Shown here: positions 34,462-47,116 of the stretch, in pieces | How positions within the stretch are numbered: position 1 is the first letter of the stretch | Layout of the letters: every line of letters begins with the position of its first letter | Notes under the pieces: model-generated | The model's database searches: none | What the model saw: only the letters and a program-made list of their open reading frames with translations | Told to the model about the DNA's origin: nothing | Assembly (NCBI GenBank): GCA_936450465.1 | Contig: OW388296.1 | Coordinates: 29,985,638 to 30,049,637 of the forward strand | DNA from: Gibbula magus | Taxonomy: Eukaryota; Mollusca; Gastropoda; Trochida; Trochidae | Direction of reading: 5' to 3' | DNA: 64,000 nucleotides | Program-made: the position numbers and the translations under genes

Positions 34462-35451
34462 ACAAATCGGTCAAGAGATCCAACAATGAAGAGACATTTG
34501 CACGTGTACACATACTGTATGTACTGTACGGGTTATGTTTCATCACCATACTATCAAACACTATGATGTTATCATTCCCCGCCGCAAGTTTTGAACTCTT
34601 CATAGTGCTAACAACCAAGAAAATGAATCTTTTGAGATTTGTAGCCATAGACTTTGAATAGAAAATATTATATGAATACATAGCGTTAAAGGTACATCCA
34701 TTGTGTTGTTGGGGTCACATATTGCAAATGTTATAAACGGTGTTACTGTATTTGAGAAGTACCGACTGTCACCGAAAACTACTATTTTGATGATAGTAGA
34801 CTTGAAGATATGAAGGTAAAAGTAGTGATTTCTGATCGAAAACCGGACAATGCAGAGCGTGTGGCGCGCGTCAATGAGTCAAACGTAATTTTGGAATCTT
34901 CTTTATAACAGACAAGAAGACAACTTTGAGTTGATAATGTTTAACATGTCATATAACTACTGTGAATGTAAATTGGACGTGCAATTTTGGTTTCTGCACA
35001 TGCATAATGATGTTACTTAATTTTAATTGGAAATTAGTAATTATTATATATTTGGCGATTGGGGATAAATATGCAAGCTGAGTGAATTTATTTGTATTGT
35101 AGACAGCACATGTTGCGAGTTGGGACGTATTAAAGCCAAATATGTGTTAATGAAACACAATTGATGCACCTTTAAGGGAGATTTTTTTATCGGTGAGAAG
35201 ATGAGGAGTGCATCTTACTGTGAATATATATACTACAATATTACAAAAATCGTATCTATGTATACATCTGCCGTACACTAATGAAACACCTAATGAATAT
35301 ATTATATGATTAGACAAACTTTCTGACAAAACTGTTTGGCTTGGTTGAAGGAACATGTATTTAAAAGGCACTATTAGGACATCCGGAGAATGCAATATTT
35401 TAATAGCAGAATCTCAGAACAAAACTTTTGGAAATAGTCAGTCAGAACTAT
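34462..35451. other. No gene seen
   Basis: AT-rich without recognisable coding or repeat content. Confidence 0.55.
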
Positions 35452-35455
35452 TTAA

Positions 35456-35805
35456 AGGGGCAGTAGCACGTTTTTTGCAGAATTTATTTTTTCAAATTTC
35501 CAATTAATAATGATAGTCTATGTCATTTGAATTAACCTTAGAGGGTAAAACATCTTATTACACAAACCAATTATCCGTAGTGGTAATAACGATAGATAGA
35601 GCAAACATTGCATGGCGGCCATTTTATTATGAAAACAATTTATAATTTCGAATGACAAAAACGATTCCCACGGCTTTACTGAACCATGTAAACTCTTTTT
35701 TTAACTTGATTTTCCGAAGACAGAAGGGTGTTTTACTATTGATGACATTATTTTTCAAATACATTTCATCAACTTATTTGAGCGAAAAAACGTGCTTCTG
35801 CCCCT
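35456..35805 (-). mobile_element. MITE, TTAA family, copy C
   Basis: Reverse orientation. TTAA lies at 35452-35455 and 35806-35809. It has AGGGGCAGTAGCACGTTTTT at the left and the inverted CGTGCTTCTGCCCCT at the right, the latter with one substitution. It keeps TTGCATGGCGGCCATTTTAT. The 83-codon plus-strand frame crossing its right edge is not a gene. Confidence 0.85.
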
Positions 35806-35809
35806 TTAA

Positions 35810-37338
35810 GGTGCCAAAAAATACCGCTTTGCATGAAATAGGTAAATTAGATGTAGATGTAGATAGATTATGTCTTGATGTATTTATCAAGTTTACTGTT
35901 TAACTATACCATCTAATGAGGGTTCTATAAAATATCAAGAGATTTTAACAAAGCATGTTCGTGATGCACAATGTATGATAAATGGGTGAACAGTTAGGGG
36001 AAGGACCGACGGTTAGACGGATTGTTGGAGCGATATCTTTAATCACACTACTTATTAGTATAATTAATCACATGTCCAAACTCTGCATTAGACATGGAGA
36101 AAAACTACACCATACGGAAAGCGTTATGCATTGTTAATGTGAGTCATGGTTCGCATGAAATTTATTCTTATTAATGAAAAACATTTAGCAAGCGTGTGAA
36201 AAATATGAACTCTCATAGAAAGGACTTCCGTCCGCGTTATCTGACTATTTTGCTCCGATAATAGTGAAATTGACAATATTGCAATACACCCCAGCATGTC
36301 TATAGCAATAAATTTCACGTCTCCAGCACTGACAGACTGACAGCGACATCAGATACGTGGACCATATATTGTCAATAGACAATGAACAACATTCACGGCG
36401 ATAAAAATGACAATGGTTGTCATTATATCGGCATTATTAAAGCTAATAAGAGGTTTCCGCCGTCATTTAGGAAAGGCCTGGATATAGATAGATCCGATCT
36501 AGTATGGTACAGGTTTATGCGTCAAACACACAAATATGTCCGACAATAGTTTTGAATGCAGATAAATGTTGGACAATGGGTTTGGGAAGAAAAGACACAG
36601 GAAGACAAAGAGATTCGCGGATTAATATATGGATTTTAACTATAGATCAAAGTGTTCCAATAGATTTGACAAATCATATAAATCATTAATGTTTAGCTTT
36701 TCGTTTGCGATGCTAACAGTCTTTCATGTAATAATTCATTGATAGTTCATCGACTTCGATGATGATTATATCATCATGTTCAATTGATATATCTAACGTT
36801 TTACATTTATTTTCCTGTTTTGATTATTTGAAAATTATTTCCATTATTCAATGACATAAAACTATTAGCCATATTGTACAGAATGAAGATAAATCTCTTT
36901 GTGACTGAATAATGCTGTTATGGTTGTTGATGAATTGGTTTTCCTTGACATTGAGTGATAATCATATATACAGTCAATTATTGTATTATACGAAACTGAT
37001 AATTCTTAAAAAATACATTAAAATTGGTAAATGTTGATAATTAATGATGGTTTGTTATAAAATTTTGAAATAAATGAATGACTGCAGTGTATATAGGGAA
37101 GAAATACATTCAATGTAATCATGTAACTGTAACAATGCTTCAAGGGTAAGAGTTGTATAGCAAATATACTACTAATTAAACATACAGATGTGAGTTGTAA
37201 GTAACAATGTACAAAAAAAGTACATACACGCTGGTGCAAGCACGTCGAACAAATACACACACCTACATGTACACACAAGGACATACATAAACACATAATC
37301 ATACATGTTTCACACACATCCATAATCACACAGTCACG
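35810..37338. other. No gene seen
   Basis: AT-rich. A small palindrome, GATGATGATTATATCATCAT, lies at about 36759-36778. The 107-codon antisense frame at 37341-37018 is cysteine-rich because of CATACA-type sequence and does not resemble a known protein. Confidence 0.5.
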
Positions 37339-37465
37339 CATACATACATATGCTCATACATACATATGCTCATATATACATACATACATACATACATACA
37401 TAACTACATACATACATACATACATACATACATACATACATAACATAACTACATACATAATACAT
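37339..37465. repeat. (CATA)n microsatellite
   Basis: Three runs of the tetranucleotide, interrupted by TATGCTCA and TAACTA, followed by degenerate units. The Tyr-Val/Cys-Met frame across it is an artefact. Confidence 0.95.
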
Positions 37466-37689
37466 AATAAATACTGTATGTTTAATCAACTTTGTTCTGT
37501 CTGTTTTGTTTTCGTGCCGTACTGTTATTGTATACCTAATGCTGAATGTATTGCAAATGTTTGTCATATTAGCCCATGGCCTTCTGACTTATGAAATAAA
37601 CACTTATAAAACAAATATACTACTAATAACAACTACACTAAGGTAGCCCGTACAGTCTATCATGTCTAAGAGAGCTTTCTGTAAGACAG

Positions 37690-37850
37690 TCTAACTTCGT
37701 GCTAGGGCGTCTGCTCCTCGTCTGGGGTTCGAATACCGGAAGATGGGAGTTAGTGCTTCCTTTACAGTATTTATGAGGTTAGACCAATTAGGGTGTATCT
37801 TAGATGATTGCTTGTCTACTCATCATCCGGATGGTCGGGTTCGATTCTCA
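37690..37850 (+). repeat. Two B-box-bearing tRNA-like fragments
   Basis: GCTAGGGCGTCTGCTCC...GGGGTTCGAATACC (37700-37740) and GTCTACTCATCATCCGGATGGTCGGGTTCGATTC (37813-37850, seen only in part as a tRNA shape) each carry a B box with weak A-box partners and no stem pairing. They are presumably decayed tRNA-derived sequences. Confidence 0.4.
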
Positions 37851-39631
37851 TCTCTGCAATCAAACCAAACATAGGTTATAAGACGGTGGGTGCTGCAATT
37901 ATACAATATATCCCTAATGCATACTACAGCAAATGAAGTGTACGTGTTATCACTGTAGACCCTGGTGTACATCACGTATCGTCAAGAAAGAGTAACTCTT
38001 ATTATTAAGGGTGATGTATTGGGTATTAAGGGTGATACCAACAGAAGGCGCTAAGGTTCAAATGTAACTGAGACCTTCGAGTTTCTTATCAATCAAACCA
38101 ACAACAAACCCGCCGACAAGATATATGTGCGATACCCACTGTGTCAAGGGAGGCTTTTGAATTAGGGAATTAATGTTTAACGAAATCTGCTAGTACGAGG
38201 AGCGATCCGTCTTTCATTGAATTCTGCCGATTCCTGGAGTGTCGTTTCCATGGGCTGGAATTGGTATCATATTCGTACTGGCTGTTGCCTCATTGAACAA
38301 GTCCTTTATGATGAACCCCGCTGCCACATCTAAAACATTACGTGTCAGACAAAGAGATAGCACTAGCCCACCTGTCTCCCAATAACACCTACAGAGACGG
38401 AATATGTTTCCTGCTTGTACTCGCTGTAAATTAAACCTCGTCTAATCGAACAAGCAGTTCATTCGTTGATAAAAATCGCTTTCATAAAAAAATAAATTGA
38501 ATTGGTCTGAGACAAGGATATCGCTTTGGACATATGGTATTATGCACGAGATTGCTCTTTTAGTAACTCGGCGAACAAGAGGGATGCGGTTGACATGTCT
38601 CGATAGCAGTTTAGAACCTGGCAAATGTAGTTAATATTGTTTTGCAAAGCTAAAAATTATTTTTCAAACAGTGCAGTGCTGTTGAGGAGATGACAATGGT
38701 GAACTCCGACAGTGATATTGCCTCGCCTACTGAGTCCGTAATCGCTTCTACTACGATATAAACATTAGTATGGCGTCCCTGCAGAAACATTAATTAATAA
38801 GGCAGATGAATTCTATTTAGCGTACTCTACAATGTATGAGTTGTTTTAAATGCATTCGGATCAATTTTTTCTCTGCTTATTTTATTTCAACATTTATCGA
38901 ATGTGTTGTAGGCATTTGACAGCATGGGACGAGATGCGACTCCAATAAGTAGTATTAGTTTTCTATGATGCAATTATAAGAAATAATATTAAACTGCCGG
39001 GGGCCATTCATTAAATAAATTCGGTTTCTGTTAGAAGTTTTCAATTTCATGAACATTTGATTCAATTACTTAATATTTTGCAGCTGTTTCCTGAACGAAT
39101 TATTTCAAAATAATAAACTTATTTTTTTCAAAACTTGTTTGTGTTAACGTACACGCTGTTTATTGTATTAACATTATTTATTACAATTTCATTATATGAG
39201 GATTAAAGTTAGTTTTATTAATGTTTGTCATTATAAAACGATCGTAACAAGTTTTCCATAATGTAATATATATATATACTTATTCAAAAAGGTCAAACAA
39301 TTTTAGCCTTTGCAATAAATGTTAAACTACACAATAAAATAAAAAAAGATTCATTTTAAGTTACGATAGATTAAAACAAATGTCATCAAAATAACATTTG
39401 TTTAAGTTTGTTTAACCAATATTGTAACATAATATATCCTACCTCATTCTCCCTAAAACATACATTAATGTTTTGGGGATACTTATATAAGGTCGATTTA
39501 AATTACATTGTCCTTCTTTGTTTACAATTTGTTTAAAAGAAATATTTCACATATTCAAATTAAGATCATTATGTTATCCCGAAAAACACTAAAGATGAGT
39601 CATCTACTATTTTTACTCCAACAGTAATGGT
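37851..39631. other. No gene seen
   Basis: No repeat family or exon recognised over 1.8 kb, apart from generally AT-rich sequence from 38840 onward. Confidence 0.55.
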
Positions 39632-39690
39632 TAGATCACTTGGCCAGACACCATAGGGTTGCAGGTTCGATCCCACAATTCCTCGAAAGT
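39632..39690 (+). pseudogene. tRNA-like fragment
   Basis: GGTTAGATCACTTGGCCAGA followed by GCAGGTTCGATCCC gives an A-box-like and a B-box-like element spaced like a tRNA. Stem pairing is poor and there is no recognisable SINE body. Confidence 0.4.
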
Positions 39691-39794
39691 ATTTGCGAGT
39701 TGCTTGTGTTGAGAAATACTAGTTTACGAATTATCATTACTTGGATTTTAAAAATACAAAAGTAACTTTGCAAATAAAAAGTACACTCATATAT

Positions 39795-39854
39795 CAGGTG
39801 TTCACAGCTAAGAAGGTGTTCATGATGAACACCATGTATGCCTGATGAACACCT
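39795..39854. repeat. Nested palindrome around GGTGTTCATGATGAACACC
   Basis: The 19-bp core 39815-39833 is a perfect palindrome with a one-base centre. The flanks CAGGTGTTCA (39795-39804) and TGAACACCTG (39845-39854) add a second, outer inverted pair, so GGTGTTCA or its complement occurs four times in 60 bp. Confidence 0.85.
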
Positions 39855-39859
39855 GTATG

Positions 39860-41588
39860 CATTACTTTCAATAGTTAAGTTAGTATGAACAACTGAACAC
39901 TCAAATAATACAGAGGAGCCGATGTGCAATAACTGTTAAACAATGTATATATACTCATGGTAAAACATGTCTTTGTGTGAATAGTGTCCTTGAGCATTTG
40001 CTATTTCTCAACTTGTACTTTAAAATACCAAAGAAAGAGGAATATAAGAAAAATGAAATTTAATCGAATGAGTTCATTCCTTGAGTCTTGAGATCTTGGC
40101 ATTGGTATATTGTTACAGTGTTTGAGTGTTCTTATTTTGTGGTCTAATAAATAATGAAAAGTTGCATTTGAAAAAAAAATTGTACTGAACCAAAATAAAC
40201 ACAAAATCGTTCATGGAGTCTCATTCGCACATAATACATACTTGGCAAGTATTATATAGTTTACATCATGTGTTTATGCAATTTAATTTCGAAAATATCA
40301 TAATATCGAATAGAATTAATTATCCATGCATTTAATTTGGTAAAATCCATTTTCTCTTTAGGGGTGTCAACCATTTTTACCATGAGTATACATTGATAAT
40401 GCATTTTCACAACTGAGGTAACAATAAACACTCATTGCATTAATTGGTCATGAAACTCAAAATTCAAAACAATCTGAAAATGACTTTCATGTGAAGTGTA
40501 GGTTTAACAAATGTAACCAACATTCAATTAACACAATGTCAAATGTGAGGAAGCCGGTGTTTTCATCATTAGAAAAAGAAACTTAAAATCGAAGAATGAA
40601 CTTCATTGTTAAACAAAAGCAATTTCAAACACAAAGACTCGTTGTTTAACATATGTTTTAGTACAATTAAAGACAGGATTGTCAAGTGTATATTTGAAGG
40701 ATGGTTTCATCATTAGACAAAAACTCAAAATCTCAAACTTTCACCGTATACGTAATCGGTACCGGATCATAACGCCTTCGCATGTCACCGGCATCTCCCG
40801 GACAATACCCCGCTTGTCTTGGAGAGTTGATGCTGCCACGGAGCTCTCACTCCGTGATTCCTCTTTCGTAATATCCCCATGATCGAGACTATTTTGAAAT
40901 GGGGAGATAAGAGGGTCACCCTCTTCCCATTACATGATCGTTTGACAGCACATCATTCCCGGGGTAAACAGAGCGAAGTGGGCGTTGCCTGGTGTGACCC
41001 CCTGATAAGAGCTATGCTTGTGTTGAGACTCACAAACCGAGAGAAAAATAACATGTTTACGACGATTGAAGTTTACTTAGTGGCACAAATGGTGTAATAT
41101 ATTCGTAAACTTCATTTCCATGATACCGTAACACCACCGCCGTAGCTTGTCGTAATTGCTTTAGTTTGCATAGTTTATATTGGCAGTGTGAATGTGTGCC
41201 GCTTCACGGCTGCATCTTCGTTGGTCTTGAACCAGACTATGATAAGTTCGGTTTGATTTCAAATTACCTATAGTTTTCACCGATAACATATCATGATATA
41301 TTTTTTAAATGTGTGATCGTGTTTGCAATTGAAATTACAACGAATTTGGGAAATCTCAGACTTGCGCAATCGTAAGAAATGCATGCCATTTAGAAAGTTA
41401 ACACGGTTATGTAACGTGGTTATATTTGTGAACACATTTTTTGCAATAGTACACATTCGTGTACCTTTTTCGGGAAGAGTCCATTGGAGCATTCGAACCC
41501 TGATCCTCCGAATCAGGCATCAAACACCAGCACTGACAGTACTAGCAGCTTACCAAAAGAGAGAATAACTCATATATTTATGATATAT
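39860..41588. other. No gene seen; small duplication
   Basis: Blocks at about 40533-40590 and 40680-40740 share GTCAA(A/G)TGT...TTTCATCATTAGA(A/C)AAA...CTCAAAATC, an old duplication about 147 bp apart. Near 41491 a minus-strand ATTCGAACC resembles a B box. No coding gene recognised. Confidence 0.5.
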
Positions 41589-41589
41589 A

Positions 41590-43163
41590 GACCAAGAAAA
41601 AAATTAAGCACCACCTGATATTTTCATATAGCTGAATGTCAGAAACAAGTAAGCCCTGCTATGACCCTAAATTAGAGATTAGAGATTTTTTTCAGATAGA
41701 ACAGCCATCTGGCATGACAAAAAAGCAACAATATGTAGCTGTTATCATTATTTAATAGCGATGACGTCATGTTTACACAGTTACTGTTTTTACCATGAAA
41801 CAATGTCCACAAAAGTATATGGAGCTGCAAGTGAAACAAAACACATTCGCATTGGTATTGTCACTTCTAAATGTTCTTTGTAGACCCTAGTTTACATGTT
41901 CAATAAGAATGATCAGTATCTAGTATGACACACTGCATTACGTCTCATGCCTCCAGTCATACGTCGGATCTGTTCTTTTGTCAATAACATCCACTCAGCG
42001 TGCAGAGCTGCCTCCAACTCATGTAAATTCTGTACTGGAGGGTTCCGAGCTAGGAGTCGCCGGCCTATAATATCCCGCACATGCTCACAAGAGGGTTCAG
42101 ATCTGGGCTTATTGCTGGCCAGGCAAAGTTGTCACTGCGTTGGCTAGCATGCAATCGACAACGGCACGTGATCGGTGTGGCCGGGCGTTGTCATCCATGT
42201 ACTTAGGTCGTGCAGCAAAGTGCATGGTTATCGAAGTGAGGAACAACGACCGGCTGTAGCACGTCCCGGATGTTTTGAGCTCCTGTTAAGTTGCCCCTGA
42301 TGGTGACCAAATTCTGCTTGCAGTCATGAGTCATCCCCAAATCATAACAGAGCCACCTCCATACGCAACAGTTGGCTGGATGTTCCTGGGGTATAAGCTT
42401 CTTCTGTCTCCAAACACGTGCACGCCTATCAGTAACATCGAGCAAGAATTGACTCTCGTCAGACCAATGGATTTTCAGCAATGTCCTCAGATTCCAGTGT
42501 TTTCTGTCTAAACACTATACCAAACGTGCACGTTTATGATGGTCTCTCAACAAGGGACGTTTAATTACCCTTCTTGCCTTTAGTCCTGCCGATTTGAGGC
42601 GATTTCTGACCGTTCTGGTGCTGATGTTTCGATTTGGTAACTTCAGACGTTTCAGCTGATGACTTGTCAGGGAGGGTTCTCGGTGTACATGTCGAAGAAG
42701 GTGCCGGTCCTCTCGAGGTGTAGTGACAGTAGGTCTTCCAGACCTTGGACGGTCCATTGCACTTCCTGTCTGCGCATGCTTCCGGACTAAACGACTAACA
42801 ACAGTGTAATGGTAGCCCAGATTTCGTCCTATCGCCGCCTTAAAGGACATTCCTGCAGAGTGCATACCAATAATTTCTGAGATCCATTTACAATCGTCTT
42901 CTTGCCATGTTCAATAGATATGCTTGAATGGCTATGGAAAGCAACGTTACATACCACCAAATGCAGTTGGGCCATACTGCTTTTTGTGATCCTCGAGCGT
43001 AGCATGTTGCACGTGCATGCCCCGAACATGTAGGCGCATCACTGGTTTGAACGTACCGCACAAACACAACTCTTCTCATAAATGAACCTTGTTTAACTAT
43101 TTAAAATATTCTCGAAAAGATTTCATCACAAATATCAGGGGGTGCTTAACTTTTTTCTTTGTG
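41590..43163 (-). mobile_element. Tc1/mariner transposon, 1574 bp, TA-flanked, dead
   Basis: TA lies at 41588-41589 and 43164-43165. The ends are inverted repeats of about 33 bp: the left contains AAGAAAAAAATTAAGCACCA and CCTGATATT, the right, read in reverse, AAGAAAAAAGTTAAGCACCC and CCTGATATT. Length and TA duplication fit Tc1-like elements. The transposase reads on the minus strand and has five lesions, so the copy is inactive. A 5' leader of about 255 bp separates the right TIR from the gene. Confidence 0.92.
41913..42908 (-). pseudogene. Tc1-like DD34E transposase pseudogene
   Basis: About 332 codons, usual for the family. The N-terminal half has two helix-turn-helix DNA-binding regions (SFKAAIGRNLGYHYTVVSRL; RPRSGRPTVTTPREDR; SLTSHQLKRLKLPNRNISTR). 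The catalytic half has HWSDESQF (first Asp at 42458-42460), a DDN motif (second Asp at 42190-42192) and the Glu of CEHV (42084-42086). Lesions: an extra base at 42890 just after the start, a TAG stop at 42512-42514, an extra T near 42226, one missing base near 42127 in the run before SPDLNP, and two extra bases near 42088. Accounting for these gives the expected DD34E spacing. The ATG at 42908 was chosen because MARRR precedes the conserved N-terminus. Confidence 0.9.
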
Positions 43164-43165
43164 TA

Positions 43166-43708
43166 TAATATAGACATAAGTGTACATTTTGATGTGGGAG
43201 ATGAACTACATACATTTAGACAAGTTTCGTCTCAAATAAGTTTTAAATATATTATACCATGTTCAACAATAAAGCCCCGTTAAATATCGTGTCGCGATGG
43301 GTCAGTGACTTAGGTTCTAGTTCCAGTTCCACACAGCCGTAAGGTGGGTACCCGGTCTGATGATAGCGTACAGAGAGAAAAACTCACCAAGCGTCTTCTT
43401 AAACTTCTATGAAATATGTGCATGGACAGGATTTCACGAAAGGATGAGCCCTTCCGTTTTTGCGGGAGACATTCTCTCCCCACAATTGTTACTAGGGTTA
43501 TTTCGTCTTGAAACCTCTGTTACAAGCGGCGCACTTTCTTGACTAGAAATAGAGAATGCTGATTGGTTGTAGTCAAGTTAGTGGTACAATCAGAGACGTT
43601 GTTTCATTCGATCTTATCCTGTAACCTTCGAGAAGACTGGATTTCATTCGCGTATTCGATACGCACACATTTATTTCAAGATGAAGCCTGTTAGACCATT
43701 TGGGATCC

Positions 43709-43745
<37 letters not shown>

Positions 43746-44303
43746 TCAGTGTTGCAAATCGTCGCCTCTAGGAGTAAACAAGTACAAAGTACGACACAAT
43801 TGTAATAAGGGTTACGTGGGAAGACATTCCTTGAGTAATATATGTAGGGATAAAATGTAAGAGAGAATGATTCACTTCAGATTTCACAAATTCTTGCTCT
43901 CTCTATAACCCCTTTCAGTTTCCATACTTATTGTAAATTAGTCTATTGGCTGGAGTTTGAAGCAAAATGTGCTTTATGGCACGACGGACGATTCTCTGCA
44001 CTTAAAGTTGATTTTAACTCGACCATGTTGATTGATATATACGATGTAGATATAGTCAAATATAAACATATTTTGCACCAACTAATATAAAATAGATGTC
44101 CGCTTTATCATTGAATAGTTTATCTGAACTAAATTAATGGGTTGGCTCGGCAATTCCGATGTATCACTGTGTATAACGCGACTTTGCTGTTATTTCTGAC
44201 AGTTTGTACAGCCAAGAATTAACTCAGATTTACTGTCATAGCCTTCTTATCAGAGGTGTACAAATATCTGAAAAACGCCCAGCTAACTGGTACAAGGGAG
44301 GTT
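43166..44303. other. No gene seen; (TAA)n microsatellite
   Basis: Includes an uninterrupted (TAA)12 at about 43709-43745. Otherwise no recognisable repeat or exon. Confidence 0.7.
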
Positions 44304-44307
44304 TTAA

Positions 44308-44640
44308 AGGGGCAGTAGCACGCTGAAATAAGTTAATGAAATGTATTTGAAAAATAATATCACCAATAGTAAAACACCATCCTCTCTTCGGAAAATTAAG
44401 TTAAAAAATGAGTGTCTATGGTTCCATAAAGCCACGGGAACCGTTTTTGTCATTCGAAATAATAAATTGTGTTCACAATAAAATGGCCGCCATGCAATTT
44501 TTGCTTTATAGGCAACACCGTTATATCTACTACGGATAATTGGTTTTTGTAATAAGATGTTTTACCCTCTAAAGTAAATCAAAAAAGACAAAAACTATCG
44601 TTATGAATGGGAAATCTGAAAAAAACGTGCTACCTCCCCT
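44308..44640 (+). mobile_element. MITE, TTAA family, copy D
   Basis: TTAA lies at 44304-44307 and 44641-44644. Of the five it is the shortest, at 333 bp: the left end lacks the T-run after AGGGGCAGTAGCACG, going straight to CTGAAATAAG. The right end, CGTGCTACCTCCCCT, has one substitution. The interior blocks AAAATGGCCGCCATGCAA and TACGGATAATTGG are retained. Confidence 0.85.
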
Positions 44641-44743
44641 TTAAACCCCTCGAACGCTAGGGGGCGGAATCAAGCGTCGCTTGTCTGAGGAAGCGACGGA
44701 TAGGAGGGAAGTACATGGTTCTGCTATTCTACTTAACTTAATC

Positions 44744-45272
44744 TTTCTAAGCAGAATTATTTTTTGCCGTTTTATAAAGGACCCCCATGGTTTCGATGTA
44801 TACCAGCACTGTTGAAGGCGTTGGTGGTTGCGGCTCGTTCAGAGCTGATTTCAATGCTTGTAACTGTTTGTCGATTACTACACGATTATAAGAGTGATTT
44901 TTCATGAAGCTATTACTGAAGTCTCCAAGGTTTACATTTCTCAAGCAAACATCAAGTGAAAACGTTTGCCCAAACGGACCTTGCTCCTCTCGTTAAGAAA
45001 CAAAACGTCCCTCTTCTCCGCAATTTACCCGATATTTTATTTGAACAAAAATGTCGAGAACTTCATCGTAAATTAGAAAACCCGTATTGAATTTCCAAAC
45101 ACTTATATGAAGACGAGTTCAGTGCGAACCTCTCCGAAATTGACTCATGTTCTTCAAGAACAGAGATGTTTTTATCCATGATGATTAACTCGGCCATGTT
45201 CTTATCAATAACAGTGCTGTTTTCCCAAACACAACCCATTTCTTGCACGACGTTCATTTCACAAGTCGTCAT
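44744..45272 (-). pseudogene. Unidentified coding-like tract with a frameshift and one stop
   Basis: On the minus strand an ATG at 45272 opens 69 codons (starting MTTCEMNVVQEMGCVWENST). A frameshift near 45063 leads into a second frame that continues EVLDIFVQIKYRVNCGEEG, meets one in-frame stop (44993-44995) and runs on through FSLDVCLRNVNLGDFSNSF and VVIDKQLQALKSALNEPQPP to a stop at 44744-44746. The segments together make about 175 residues with balanced composition, unlike the Lys/Asn/Ile-rich noise elsewhere, but I recognise no family. It could be a retrocopy, an old exon, a transposon gene, or chance. It lies 100 bp from MITE copy D. Confidence 0.3.
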
Positions 45273-46668
45273 CCTTTAACGGCACTTGAAATTTGTATAT
45301 CATTTTAAGTGATAGACTTAGATAAGTTAAAACATTGGCTTTTATTCCTTTCCCATGTGTAAACAGGACCGAGTGTTATCTCTTAAGGCGAGTTTATCGG
45401 ATTTGATAAGAAACACTTCAAAATGGTTTACATGCTAGATGGGGGCCGATAGGACAGGTCCCCTTTAACCTGGGGGATAAAAAAGTGCGGTTCATCTTTT
45501 TAAAAAAACGCCATTTAATTACAATTGTAATGAATCATCTCCAAATGTCGAATAAACAACGCATCAAGACACACAGAGGTTCTTTTCATCCAACAGCAGC
45601 GTTATCAACGGTTTATCTTAGTTAAGATAATTACATGCTTAACACTAAATATAAACCGCAAACGCAGATAGGCAAAACTGGTAATTATGGCTTAAGGATC
45701 GGAGATTTTAATTCATTTTCCACTTTAGTCTTCATAAATTTATAAAGAATTCGTTTTAAAAAAATATGATTTCATGAAAATAATCGTTTTATAAACTTTC
45801 GTTATTTCATTTAATAAATAATAAGTTTATTCTTATAAACATTTTGTCAGAGAGTATCTTAATGTTAAATGGTTTATATTGTACAGTGTACACTTTGTTT
45901 AGAAACGTTTGGAAATCTTACTCCATAAATATATCTCATATAACTTTGTTTATTTTCAGAAAGTACTTCGTCAACAAATCATTGGCTGTTATTATTTGTA
46001 AGATGTTTCTTCTTCCACAAATGATAAATACATTTAAAAACTAATGGTTCAGTTCATTAACATTTTCCTTAACCAGAAAATTTAATTACATAAATTTTTC
46101 TTTTTTGAAAGTTGAAAATGTACAGATGAAATATTTCTAAATGACTAGAAGCTTTTCTTCAATGAGTTCAATATGATAAATTGGTTTTAATTCCAGGAGA
46201 GCATTTAAAGGTTTCCGGGTTCAAAAATTTCGAAATGATGGCTTTGATATCAACCACTCGAATGATATCAGTCTATATCATGTATATGGTGTGTATCTAT
46301 ATTGCCTCTTGCATTATCTCATGTGTATACTCATACGTGCGAGCTATAATGATACCTTAGAATTGTACCCATTTATTTATCAAGTATATTTCTAATCGTA
46401 ATTGAGGAAGATATCGATGAAATGCATTTAAATCCACTATATCTTGTCCCATTCGTTTATCAGTCAGATAAGTGGTGACTTTACAAACCGAATATTTCAT
46501 TTACTCTAAGACTTCTGTGATTTATTCATTAATTTATCCACTTGGGACAGGAGAGGAACATCTTGATGTGATTCAGACAATATGGTTCCTGAATACCTTG
46601 TTCCTAATAGAAAGGGTTAGATTGAAATCAGAGTATTTTAACAGAGAGAGTCAGTACATTTGCACGAA
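45273..46668. other. No gene seen
   Basis: AT-rich. A short inverted pair, ATCTTAGTTAAGAT, lies at about 45616-45629. No recognised coding content. Confidence 0.55.
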
Positions 46669-46724
46669 GATGATAAATAATTGTGATAAATATTCGTGAT
46701 AAATAATCGTGATAAATAATCATC
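46669..46724. repeat. 13-bp tandem repeat (GTGATAAATAATC)
   Basis: Four units of the pattern GATAAATAATTGT / GATAAATATTCGT / GATAAATAATCGT / GATAAATAATCAT, ending 24 bp before the TTAA flank of MITE copy E. Confidence 0.85.
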
Positions 46725-46748
46725 GAATTCATTCATATACTCATTTAA

Positions 46749-47112
46749 AGGGGCAGTAGCACGTTTTTTGCTCAGATAAGTCGATGAAATGTATTTGAAA
46801 AATAATTTCACTGATAGTTAAACACCCTTCATTCTTCGAAAAATCAAGATAAAAATGAGTATACATACATACATACATACTCAGTAAAGCCATTGGAATT
46901 GTTTTTGTCATTCGAAATAATAAAATGGGTTCACAATAAAATGGCCGCCATGCAATTTTTGCTTTATACGCAACACCATTATTACTACTACGGATAATTG
47001 GTTTGTGTAATAAGATGTTTTACCTTCTAAATTAAATTCAAATGGCTCAAACTATCATTATAAATAGGCACTTTGAAAAAATAAATTTGGCAAAAAACGT
47101 GCTACAGCCCCT
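46749..47112 (+). mobile_element. MITE, TTAA family, copy E (with internal microsatellite)
   Basis: TTAA lies at 46745-46748 and 47113-47116. This is the longest copy at 364 bp. Where the others have GAGTGTACATGGTTC, this copy has expanded to GAGTATACATACATACATAC, a small (TACA)n microsatellite, which accounts for most of its extra length. Conserved blocks AAAATGGCCGCCATGCAA and TACGGATAATTGGTTTGTG are present. The right terminus reads CGTGCTACAGCCCCT. Confidence 0.85.
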
Positions 47113-47116
47113 TTAA

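Noticed and set aside
37018..37567. Cysteine-rich and Tyr-Val-Cys-Met frames
   Set aside because: They read through (CATA)n sequence on the opposite strand.
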